From NCBI GenBank assembly GCA_963788125.1, contig CAWBFN010000002.1:1674001-1738000 (forward strand): a stretch of 64,000 nt of DNA, written 5' to 3'. Numbering within the stretch: position 1 is the stretch's first letter; every line of letters starts with the position of its first letter. Source of the stretch: Bog-473 sp963788125. Lineage in GTDB: Bacteria > Actinomycetota > Acidimicrobiia > Acidimicrobiales > RAAP-2. The position numbers and the translations under genes are program-made. Below, one piece after another: positions 53,162 through 61,400 of the stretch. Below the pieces are notes generated by a model. That model ran no database searches. It saw only the letters and a program-made list of their open reading frames with translations, and was not told where the DNA came from.

Positions 53162-53685
53162 TACGGGTCGTGCGCCATCCGGCCGTCGGGACCCCTTCGC
53201 TCCCAGTCGCCGGACCGCCCCCCCGACTTGTGCCAGAGGGTCAGGTCTTCGATGGAGGCAGTGGGGTCGAGGTCGGCCAACGCCTTGACCAGCGTCAGGG
53301 CGGCCATGGCACACGCCGTCAGCGCCTCCATCTCGACCCCGGTGCGCTCGACGATCTCGGTGACGGCGCTGACCTCGAAGCGATGGGGCCGCACGACCAC
53401 GTCGACCTGGACTCCGTCGATGCGGATGGGGTGGCAGAGAGGGATGAGCGAGGCCGTCTGCTTGGCCGCCTGAATCCCGGCGAATCGGGCGGCTTCGACG
53501 ATATCGATGCCACCGCCGTCGCCGTCGCCGACGTCGGTGGCTCGGGACGTGTCCACCTGGGTCACCACGGAGCATCGGGCCACGGCCACCCGCCGGGTGA
53601 GCGGCTTGCCCGTCACATCGACCATCCGGGCCCGGCCGCGCTCGTCGATATGGGTGAGCCCACCCGGACGATCCACCGCGCTCAT
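53158..53685 (-). CDS. moaC: Cyclic pyranopterin monophosphate synthase accessory protein
   Basis: A 175-residue enzyme that acts with MoaA on GTP to make cyclic pyranopterin monophosphate. Conserved parts: HIDERGRARMVDVTGKP, GIQAAKQTASLIPLCHP (catalytic Lys region and His), TGVEMEALTACAMAALT and DLTLWHKSGGRSG. ATG 53685 overlaps the moaD stop (ATGA) and replaces a longer Arg-rich shadow N-terminus. It is the last gene of the molybdenum-cofactor operon. Confidence 0.93.
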   Translation of the reverse strand: MSAVDRPGGLTHIDERGRARMVDVTGKPLTRRVAVARCSVVTQVDTSRATDVGDGDGGGIDIVEAARFAGIQAAKQTASLIPLCHPIRIDGVQVDVVVRPHRFEVSAVTEIVERTGVEMEALTACAMAALTLVKALADLDPTASIEDLTLWHKSGGRSGDWERRGPDGRMAHDPY

Positions 53686-53924
53686 CCTCCCGACACCGGG
53701 GGTATCACGGCGACCTCGTCGGCGTCGCCCACCGGTGTGTGGGGCGCCACGACGTCGCCGTTCAGCCACACCTTGGAGACGGCCAGCACCTTGCAGAACT
53801 CCTCGCCGTAACGCGCTTCGGCGGCGGCGATCACCTCGGAGACATCTCGTCCGGCCAGAGTGGCGCTGGCCACCCCGGCCGCCTCTCGGGCCGGCCCGAA
53901 CAACAGGAGCCGTGCCACCGTCAC
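53682..53924 (-). CDS. moaD: Molybdopterin synthase sulfur-carrier subunit
   Basis: An 80-residue ubiquitin-like protein (ARLLLFGPAREAAGVASATL start) ending in PPVSGG, the terminal Gly-Gly that becomes the thiocarboxylate used by MoaE. It is too short to stand out and is buried in a longer shadow frame. GTG 53924 overlaps the moaA stop and the stop overlaps the moaC ATG, each by four bases. Confidence 0.9.
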   Translation of the reverse strand: MTVARLLLFGPAREAAGVASATLAGRDVSEVIAAAEARYGEEFCKVLAVSKVWLNGDVVAPHTPVGDADEVAVIPPVSGG

Positions 53925-54982
53925 CCTCCGATCATCGACATGGATCGGGCCGGGCTGAGGAATCCCGGCTCGTTGATCCCGTGCCCGGGGAACTTCGCCC
54001 AGACGGCCCGGCGGAAGAGGAGCGCCAGCTCGGCATCGGTGCCCCCCTCGCGCAACACGCCCCGTACCGAGCGCTCGTCGTCGGAGAACAGGCAGTTCCG
54101 CACGTCGCCATCGGCCGTGAGCCGCAGGCGGTTGCACGTCCCGCAGAAGGGCTCGCTGACGCTCGAGATCAAGCCGATCTCGCCCCGCCCGCCGTCGGCG
54201 AAGCGGAACCGCTCGGCCGGCGCCGACCCGGACGTCCCGACCGGCTCGAGGGGCCAGACGGCCGAGATCCGCTCGAAGACCTCCCGTCCGGGCACGAGCC
54301 GATCGCGCTCCCACTTCCCCTCGGCGTCCAGCGGCATGAACTCGATGAAGCGCACGATCCGACCGGTCCGCCGGGCCAGGTCGGCAAAGTCGAGGATCTC
54401 ATCGTCGTTCTGGCCCCGCAGAAGCACCACGTTGACCTTGAGCGGAGCCAGCCCGGCCGCCTCGGCGGCGTCCATGGCGTCGAGCACGACGGCGAGGTCT
54501 CCCCGGCGACGAATGGCGGCAAAGCGGTCGGGGCGGAGCGAATCGCAGCTGATGTTGACGCGGCGCAGCCCGGCCGCCGCCAGCTCGGCCGCCACCGGGG
54601 CCAGCTTGGTGCCGTTGGTGGTCATGGACACGTCGTCGAACCCGATCTGGGTCAGGCCGCCCACGAGTCTCGGCAGCCCCCTGCGCATGAGCGGCTCGCC
54701 CCCGGTGATGCGCACGGCCGTGACCCCCAGCCCTCGGGCCACCCGGGCCACCCGGAGGATCTCGTCGAAGCTGAGCAGCTCGGGCGGCGGAAGGAAGGAG
54801 AGGCCCTCCTCGGGCATGCAGTAGATGCAACGGAGATTGCAGCGGTCGGTGACCGAGATGCGCAGATCGCTGTGGACGCGCCCGTAGCGGTCGACCAGCG
54901 GCCCCTCCAGCGGCATCACCCGGCCGTCGAGTCCGTCCACGTGGGGCTTCACCGAGATCTTGACCGGCACGGCAGCCGTCAT
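53921..54982 (-). CDS. moaA: GTP 3',8-cyclase (radical SAM)
   Basis: A 353-residue radical-SAM enzyme starting molybdopterin biosynthesis. The N-terminal SAM cluster is CNLRCIYC (about residue 48), with ITGGEPLMRRG and MTTNGTKLAP following. The C-terminal second [4Fe-4S] cluster has CGTCNRLRLTADGDVRNC. The C-terminal end is SMIGG, matching the GG tail of active MoaA. ATG 54982 overlaps the moeA stop. Confidence 0.94.
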   Translation of the reverse strand: MTAAVPVKISVKPHVDGLDGRVMPLEGPLVDRYGRVHSDLRISVTDRCNLRCIYCMPEEGLSFLPPPELLSFDEILRVARVARGLGVTAVRITGGEPLMRRGLPRLVGGLTQIGFDDVSMTTNGTKLAPVAAELAAAGLRRVNISCDSLRPDRFAAIRRRGDLAVVLDAMDAAEAAGLAPLKVNVVLLRGQNDDEILDFADLARRTGRIVRFIEFMPLDAEGKWERDRLVPGREVFERISAVWPLEPVGTSGSAPAERFRFADGGRGEIGLISSVSEPFCGTCNRLRLTADGDVRNCLFSDDERSVRGVLREGGTDAELALLFRRAVWAKFPGHGINEPGFLSPARSMSMIGG

Positions 54983-56250
54983 GGTTCCGCCTCGTCGGCT
55001 CCCAGTCGGCCAGGGTCGAGGAGGACCACGTCCACCTGCCCCCCGGCCATGACCCCGTCGCCGTCGGGCAGCAGGAGGAGGGCGTTGGCCTCCGCCATGG
55101 CGTGGAGCTGGTGGGACTCCTGGCCGCCGGTCGTGCGGACCAGCCAGCGTCCGTCGGGCTCCAGGGTCACTAGCGAGCGCAGGAGGTGGAGTTTCCCGTC
55201 GCTGTGGCGGTGGAGGTCGTGTTGGGCGATGGCGCGCACGACCGGCCGGTGCAGCGAGCGGTGCCCACCCAAGATCCGCAGCGCCGGGCGGACGAAGAGC
55301 TCGAAGCTGACCATGGCCGACACGGGATTGCCCGGGAGCCCGAACACCGGTAGGCCCGAACCGGCCAGGACCCCGAAGGCGAACGGTTTGGCCGGCCGGA
55401 TGGCCACCTGCATCCACCGCATCGACCCGGCGCTCAGCTTCTCCAGGACGACCCGGACGAGATCGAGGTCGCCGACGCTCACACCGCCGCTGGTGAGGAC
55501 GGCGTCGCACGTCGTGGCGCCACGGCTGAGCGCCTCGACCAGCGCGGCTTCGTCGTCGCCGGCGATCCCGAGGTCGACGCAGTCCCACCCCTCGCGGGCG
55601 CACAGGGCAAGGAGGGTGGCCCGGTTGGCGTCGCGGATCCTCCCGGGCGGGAGTGGTCCGGGTCCCGTGAACAGCTCGTCCCCGGTCGACAGCACGCCGA
55701 CCCTCGGGTGGGGGTGGACCGGGACCTGCGTCAGGCCCTGACCGGTCAGCACGCCCAGGTAGGCGGGGGTAAGGACCGTGCCCGCCGGGGCCACCACGTC
55801 GCCCACCGCCACGTCGCGTCCGGGGGGCGGACGAAGTCGCCGGGTTGGAGACGGCGGAGCACGGTGACGCGGCCGTCTGCGTCTGCGCCTGCGTTTGTCT
55901 GTCTCGGTCTCGGTCTCGGTCTCCTCGATCATGCACACGGCGTCCGCTCCGGAGGGGAGCGGTGCCCCCGTCATGATGCGGACCGCCTGGCCCGGTCCGA
56001 CCGTCCCGTCGAAGACGTGACCGGCCATGACCGAGCCGATCGCCTGCAGGCTGACCGGGGCATCAGCGGTGTCCTGGGCCCGGACGGCGTAGCCGTCCAT
56101 GGAGGAGTTGGCGAAGGGCGGGACGGGCTCCGTGGCCACCACGTCCTCGCTGACCACGCATCCCAGGGCGGCGGCGATGGGCAGCGGGCCGGGTGGGAGC
56201 GGGGCGAGCTGTCCGAGAACGAACCGCTGGGCTTCGTCGAGGGGGATCAT
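54979..56250 (-). CDS. moeA: Molybdopterin molybdenumtransferase, internally frame-garbled
   Basis: A 423-residue enzyme that inserts molybdate into adenylated molybdopterin. Motifs: PPFANSSMDGYAVRAQD, IMTGAPLPSGADAV, DRVSVGD-equivalent SGGVSVGDLDLV, PAKPFAFGVL and GLPGNPVSAMVSFELFV. Residues ~124-143 (nt 55822-55880) are out of frame: the expected DGRVTVLRRLQPGDFVR lies in another frame, so one inserted and one missing base compensate. Just before it a GTCTCG tandem repeat encodes ETETETET. ATG 56250 overlaps the moaE stop (ATGA). Confidence 0.9.
   Translation of the reverse strand: MIPLDEAQRFVLGQLAPLPPGPLPIAAALGCVVSEDVVATEPVPPFANSSMDGYAVRAQDTADAPVSLQAIGSVMAGHVFDGTVGPGQAVRIMTGAPLPSGADAVCMIEETETETETDKRRRRRRRPRHRAPPSPTRRLRPPPGRDVAVGDVVAPAGTVLTPAYLGVLTGQGLTQVPVHPHPRVGVLSTGDELFTGPGPLPPGRIRDANRATLLALCAREGWDCVDLGIAGDDEAALVEALSRGATTCDAVLTSGGVSVGDLDLVRVVLEKLSAGSMRWMQVAIRPAKPFAFGVLAGSGLPVFGLPGNPVSAMVSFELFVRPALRILGGHRSLHRPVVRAIAQHDLHRHSDGKLHLLRSLVTLEPDGRWLVRTTGGQESHQLHAMAEANALLLLPDGDGVMAGGQVDVVLLDPGRLGADEAEP
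55901..55923. repeat. Hexanucleotide tandem repeat in moeA
   Basis: Nearly four copies of GTCTCG encode a Thr-Glu run on the minus strand, followed by GTCTGC/GCCTGC-type units that encode Arg-rich residues. It is adjacent to the garbled moeA segment, a place where slippage or sequencing error is likely. Confidence 0.7.
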
Positions 56251-56714
56251 CGGACGTGGTCCGGAGCGCAGACGCTCCAATCGGAGCCTCCGGCCCAGGT
56301 CTCGCGCTTCCAGATGGGGACCGTGTGCTTCAGGGTGTCGATGCAGAACTGCGCGGCGGCGAACGCCTCGCCCCGGTGCGGGGTGGAGGCGCCGACGACG
56401 ACGGAGACCTCACCGACCCGCAGCCGCCCGATCCGATGGAGCAGCACCAGCCGGCCGATCTCCGGCCAGCGGGCTCGAGCGGCGCGGGCCACGTCGGTCA
56501 GCTTCGGGACGACCTGGTCGACATAGGCCTCGTACTCCAACTCCGTCACCTCGGGACGGCCGTCGGAGTGGTCCCGCACGGTGCCGCAGAAGACGACGAT
56601 CCCGCCGCAGTGGGGGAGGTTGGTCCACCGGAAGGCCTGCTCCACGGGAAGCTCCGCCTCGCTCACCCCGATCCAATCGGGGCTCTCGGGTGGCCGCATC
56701 GGGGCCTCCGTCAT
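56247..56714 (-). CDS. moaE: Molybdopterin synthase catalytic subunit
   Basis: A 155-residue catalytic subunit that transfers sulfur from MoaD onto the pterin. Conserved features: CGGIVVFCGTVRDHSDGRPEVTELEYEAY, VLLHRIGRLRVGEVSVVVGAS, HRGEAFAAAQFCIDTLKHTVPIWKRE (catalytic Lys residues). ATG 56714 is clear; the stop overlaps the moeA start. There is a 120-base gap to moaB upstream, in which I see no gene. Confidence 0.93.
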   Translation of the reverse strand: MTEAPMRPPESPDWIGVSEAELPVEQAFRWTNLPHCGGIVVFCGTVRDHSDGRPEVTELEYEAYVDQVVPKLTDVARAARARWPEIGRLVLLHRIGRLRVGEVSVVVGASTPHRGEAFAAAQFCIDTLKHTVPIWKRETWAGGSDWSVCAPDHVR

Positions 56715-56834
56715 TTCGCCGGGCTCCCGACCGCGTGGCCCCAGGAGGGCTCCGGGCGGTGGACCGCGCCGTGGTTCCTGGCTAGTGGCACATTCTCAAG
56801 CTATACGGCGCTGCGAGCGGGACGGTCGCGACGG

Positions 56835-57302
56835 TCAGTGGGGGTGACCGCCGGCGAGCAGTTCGAGTGCGTGGGGCAGGACGTCGACGACCGCCTCCAG
56901 CGATTCGACGGCCCCTCTGGGTGAACCGGGGACGTTGAGGAGGAGGGAGCGACCCAGGGTGCCCGCAACCCCCCGGGAGAGGCGTCCCAGAGGGCTGACC
57001 GCCCGCATGGCCTCGGCCAGCCCGGGAGCCTCGCGCTCCATCACGGCCTGGGTGGCCTCCGGCGTCAGATCGGTGGGGGCGAAGCCGGTGCCGCCGGTGG
57101 TCACGACGAGCCCGGTGAACGACGTGGCGAGCTCGGTCAGCGCCGCCGAGACCGGCGCCACGCCGTCGGGGACCGTTCGCCGCTCGACGACCTGGAACCC
57201 GCTCCGGGACAGCAGCGCGTCGAGCGCCTCCCCCGATGCGTCCTCTCGAGTGCCACGGCTGACCGAATCGGAGACGGTGAGCACCTTCGCCGTCCAGACC
57301 AT
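56835..57302 (-). CDS. moaB: Molybdopterin adenylyltransferase (MogA/MoaB family)
   Basis: A 155-residue protein of the MogA/MoaB family that adenylates molybdopterin before molybdate insertion. Motifs: KVLTVSDSVSRGTREDASG, VVTTGGTGFAPTDLTPEA (substrate-binding TGGTG) and LLLNVPGSPRGAVESLEAV. ATG 57302 (MVWTAKVL) is preferred to a longer frame whose extra N-terminus is not family-like. It is the first gene of the operon in transcription order. Confidence 0.9.
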   Translation of the reverse strand: MVWTAKVLTVSDSVSRGTREDASGEALDALLSRSGFQVVERRTVPDGVAPVSAALTELATSFTGLVVTTGGTGFAPTDLTPEATQAVMEREAPGLAEAMRAVSPLGRLSRGVAGTLGRSLLLNVPGSPRGAVESLEAVVDVLPHALELLAGGHPH

Positions 57303-57325
57303 GGAGGGGACAGTACATCTGCTGG

Positions 57326-57829
57326 TCAGGACAGGGCGCGCGCCAGGATCGGGCCGGCGAACTCTGCCCACGCCCGGATCACCGTATCGAGGTCACCGAA
57401 CTGCTGCTCGGTCACGTAGAGACCCCGCGTGGGGACCGATGCGCCGAGCTCCACCAGCAGCGGCCGGAGGTGGACCTCCGGAGCCAGTGCGTGAATCGGG
57501 GCGGCTCCGGTCATGACGGCGACAGCGACCGATCCGGAGAGCGGATTCGAGCCGTAGCGATCGAAGAACGACTTGAGGAGACCGGTGTACGTGGCCTTGA
57601 AGGTCGGCGAGGCCACGACGAGGAGATCGCTGGCGGCGACGGCGTTCACCAGGTCGTTCACCTGTTGGGCCTCCGGGTCGAAGAGCTCGGCGGCGACGCC
57701 GGCCAGATCGAGCACCAGCCTGTCGGAGGTCCCTCCCAGTCGTTCTTCGACCGCATCCGCCACGGCCAGGGCGACCCGAAGGGTGCGGGACTCCGCCTTG
57801 GGATTCCCGACCACCACCGCCGTGCGCAT
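57326..57829 (-). CDS. NAD(P)H-dependent FMN reductase
   Basis: A 167-residue flavodoxin-like reductase of the SsuE/azoreductase type. FMN phosphate loop: VVVGNPKAESRTLR at the N-terminus; second flavin-contact segment VASPTFKATYTGLLKSFFDRYG. It may supply reduced flavin to a monooxygenase. ATG 57829 starts the typical beta strand; the longer frame upstream is a shadow of the MarR gene. It is divergent from that MarR gene, with the palindrome at 57956 between them. Confidence 0.85.
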   Translation of the reverse strand: MRTAVVVGNPKAESRTLRVALAVADAVEERLGGTSDRLVLDLAGVAAELFDPEAQQVNDLVNAVAASDLLVVASPTFKATYTGLLKSFFDRYGSNPLSGSVAVAVMTGAAPIHALAPEVHLRPLLVELGASVPTRGLYVTEQQFGDLDTVIRAWAEFAGPILARALS

Positions 57830-57955
57830 GCCTCTCCGCCTCTCGCTTGGATCTCGTCCCGTCCAGCTTGGTTCGGGACAGGCTACCGGCGCCGACCGTA
57901 TCCGGGTCAGGGTGTATCGCGCCGGGCCGACGGGTCCCGACGGCATCCGGAGATG

Positions 57956-57970
57956 GTTCGTTAAGCGAAC
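57956..57970. promoter_or_regulatory. Palindrome upstream of the marR-ABC exporter operon
   Basis: The sequence GTTCGTTAAGCGAAC has 5-base arms GTTCG/CGAAC around TTAAG. It lies 21 bases before the MarR GTG start, in the divergent region shared with the FMN reductase. Size, symmetry and position fit a MarR operator. Confidence 0.6.
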
Positions 57971-57991
57971 TATCCCGCTAGCCTGTCGTGG

Positions 57992-58471
57992 GTGGATCGT
58001 CGTGAAGCGATACGGCCCGGCGGCCCCGCGCCGGCGCAGGTGCCACCCGGGGTCGAAGCGGTGCGCGCCCTGGCCCGGGCCACGCGCGTCCTCGAACGGG
58101 CCTCGGGCGAGTTGAGCCTGGCGCACTACCGGGTGCTCTCGGCCGTCGCCTCGGGTGACCAGCGGGCGTCTCGGGTGGCCGAGCGGCTGGCCATCGGCAA
58201 GCCGACGGTCAGCGCCGCCGTCGAGGCCCTCGTCGAGCGCGGGCTCCTCGTCCGTTCGGGCGCGGATGGCGACCAGCGGGTAGCCGTCTTGCACCTGACG
58301 CCCCAAGGGGTTGCTCTGCTCGCCCGGGTGGAGACAGACATGGTCCGACGCATCGACGATCTGTGTGCCCGGACGCCCGACGGGGGGCAGTTGATGGAGT
58401 CGCTGGTCTGGCTCGGAGCCGCCATCGATCAGATTCAGGCGCAACGGGCCGCCGAGCGGCGGGGAAGCTGA
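57992..58471 (+). CDS. MarR-family transcriptional regulator
   Basis: A 159-residue winged-helix regulator: LSLAHYRVLSAVASGDQRASRVAERLAIGKPTVSAAVEALVERGLLVR is the DNA-binding region, with the wing SGADGDQRVAVLHLTPQG. The GTG start follows the palindrome at 57956. Its stop overlaps the ABC exporter ATG (TGATG), so regulator and exporter are one transcription unit, an arrangement typical of ligand-derepressed multidrug or metabolite exporters. Confidence 0.87.
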   Translation: MDRREAIRPGGPAPAQVPPGVEAVRALARATRVLERASGELSLAHYRVLSAVASGDQRASRVAERLAIGKPTVSAAVEALVERGLLVRSGADGDQRVAVLHLTPQGVALLARVETDMVRRIDDLCARTPDGGQLMESLVWLGAAIDQIQAQRAAERRGS

Positions 58472-61400
58472 TGCACACCGCCCCTCCAGCCGGACGCGTC
58501 CGTTGGGTACGACGGCTGTTCGGGTACATGGTGGTCCACCGCCGGGACCTGGTACTGGCCGTGACTGCGGCGGCGCTCTCCAGCGTCTGCCTGACCATCG
58601 TCCCGCTGGTGGAGCGCCAGATCGTCGACGGGGTGATCGTCTCGCACACCTCGTCGCTGTGGCCGTGGCTCACGCTTCTCGTCGCCCTCTCCCTCTTCGC
58701 CTTCGGCTTCCAGTACGTGCGGCGCTACCGGAGCGGCCGGATGGCGCTCGGTGTCCAGTACGACCTGCGCAACGCCATGCACGAGCATCTCCAGGTGCTG
58801 GACTTCGCCAACCTCGACCGCATGCCGACAGGCCAGCTCGTGGCGCGCGCCAACTCCGATTCGGCCCTCGTACAGGGCCTTTTGAGCTTCTTCTCGGTCA
58901 TGAGCGGCAACGTGCTCCTGATGTTGTTCTCGCTCGTGGTCATGATCTATCTGTCACCCCTGCTCGCCCTGGTGAGCCTGGTCATCGCGCCGACCCTCCT
59001 CCTCGTCTCCTATCGCATGCGACGCCGGGTCTTCCCCGCCACCTGGGACGGACAGCAACGCGAGGGCGACCTGGTCCAGATCGTCGACGAGGACATCAAC
59101 GGCGTGCGTGTCGTCAAGGCGTTCGGCCAGGAGCAGCGAGAGCTCGAACGGGTGGCCGAGGCCTCCCAGACCGTCTACGGCTCTCAGATGCGGGCCGTGC
59201 GCCTCCAGTCGCGCTACCAGCCGCTCCTCGAGGCCATCCCCGCCATCGGCCAGGTGGCCATCCTGGCGTTCGGGGGTTGGTTGGCTCTCCGTCACGAGAT
59301 CACGCTCGGCACGTTCTTGGCCTTCTCCACTTACATCGTCCAGATGGTGTCACCGGCCCGTCAGCTGGCCGGCGTCCTCACCATCGGCCAGCAGGCCCGA
59401 GCCGGGATGGAGCGGATCTTTCAACTCCTCGACCTCCCGCCCGCCATCGCCGATCCGCCGGACGCGGTGGAGCTGCCCCGTCTACGAGGGGAGGTCACCT
59501 TTTCCGACGTGCACTTCGCCTACAGCGCCGAGGCTCCGGTCCTCCAAGGCTTCGATCTGCAGATCCACGCGGGGGAGCGCGTGGCCATCGTGGGACCGAG
59601 CGGGAGTGGAAAGTCGACGGCCACCATGCTCGTCTCGCGTTTCTACGACACCGACTGCGGCTCGGTGCTGGTGGACGGCCATGACGTGCGCGACGTCGCG
59701 CTGGCCTCCCTGCGCCGCCAGGTGGGTGTCGTCTTCGAGGAGAGCTTCCTCTTCTCGGACTCGGTGCGGTCCAACATCGCCTACGGCCGCCCGGACGCCA
59801 CGGACGAGGAGATCGTGGCGGCGGCACGCGTGGCCCAGGCCCACGACTTCATCACCCAGCTCCCGCGGGGCTACGACACGGTCGTCGGCGAACGCGGACT
59901 CACCCTCTCGGGCGGCCAGCGCCAGCGGATCGCACTGGCCCGGGCCATCGTGTCGGACCCGCGCATCCTGATCCTCGACGACGCCACCAGTGCCATCGAT
60001 TCGAAGATCGAAGAGGCCATTCACGAGGGCCTTCGGGAGGTCATGGCCGATCGGACGACGCTGCTGGTGGCCCACCGGCGCTCCACCCTCCATCTGGCCG
60101 ACCGTATCGTGGTCCTGGTCGACGGGCAGGTGATCGAACAGGGCCAGCACGACGAGCTGCTGGCGCGCAGCGCCGTCTACCGGAGCCTGCTCTCGGGGAT
60201 CGAGGTCGAGGAAGATCTCGGGGTAGGTGACCACATCGAGGCGCTCGCCGCCCTGTCGTCGCCGTCGGGAACCACCGAGTCGGCCTGGCTGGCCGACTCG
60301 CCCGGCGCCGACGGCCTCCAGGGTCCCGTGCGCGTGATCGGCCCCCCGACCATCGGGGCGGGACTCGGCGGCGGCGGGGGACGTGGAGGAGCGGGCGGTG
60401 GTGGAGGAGGCGGTTGGCGACTGAACCTGGCGCCGACGCCCGAACTTCTGGCCCGCGTGGCGGCGCTCCGCCCCGTGCGCGACGTCGCTCGGGTGGACCT
60501 GGCCAAAGAGTCACGCCATGACCGGAACTTCAACCTGACACGGCTGCTGCGCGAGTTCCGTCGGCCGCTGCTGGCCGGGTTGGTCCTGGTTGTGCTCGAT
60601 GCGTTGGCCAGCCTGGCCGGCCCGATCCTGGTCAAGACGGGCATCGACAACGGGGTGCGCATGGATTCGCTGGCCGTGCTCTTCGGGGCGTCCGCCATCT
60701 ACCTGGCGATCACGCTGGCCGACTTTGTGGACGAGATCGGGGAGACCTTCGTCACCGGTCGTGCCGCCGAGCGGATCATGCTGTCGTTGCGCCTACGCAT
60801 CTGGGGGCAGATGCAACGTCTCTCCTTGGACTACTACGAACGCGAGATGGCGGGACGGATCATGACCCGGATGACGACCGACGTTGACCAGTTCGAATCG
60901 CTTATCGAGAACGGCCTCCTCTCGGCGCTGGTCTCCCTCGTCACGTTTGTCGGAGTCGGGATCGCGCTCCTGGTCATCAACTTGGAGCTCGGGCTCTGTA
61001 CGCTCTCGGTCGTCGTCCCGCTGGCCATCGCCACCGTGATCTTCCGCCGCAAGGCGGCTCGTCTCTACGATCTGTCCCGCGAACGGATCGCCATCGTCAA
61101 CGCCGACTTTCAAGAGAGCATCTCCGGCGTGCGCGTCTCGCAGGCCTTCGTGCACCAGGCCCAGACGATCGAGCGCTTCCGTCGTCTGGGCCACGACTAC
61201 CTCGAGTCCCGCGTGGGCGCGCAGCGACTGGTGGCGGTGTACTTCCCCTTCGTCCAGTTCCTCTCGGGGATCGCCGATGCCATCGTGCTCGGAGTGGGGG
61301 CGGGCCTCATCGCCTCGGGACACCTCAGCTCGGGTGCGCTCATCGCGTTCATTCTGTACATCGACCTGTTCTTCTCACCGATTCAGCAGCTGTCCAACGT

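Noticed and set aside
50327..53575. A 1082-codon minus-strand frame opposite the CoxL-like gene
   Set aside because: Same shadow effect; His/Arg/Gly-rich with no motif, while the plus strand carries clear molybdoenzyme motifs.
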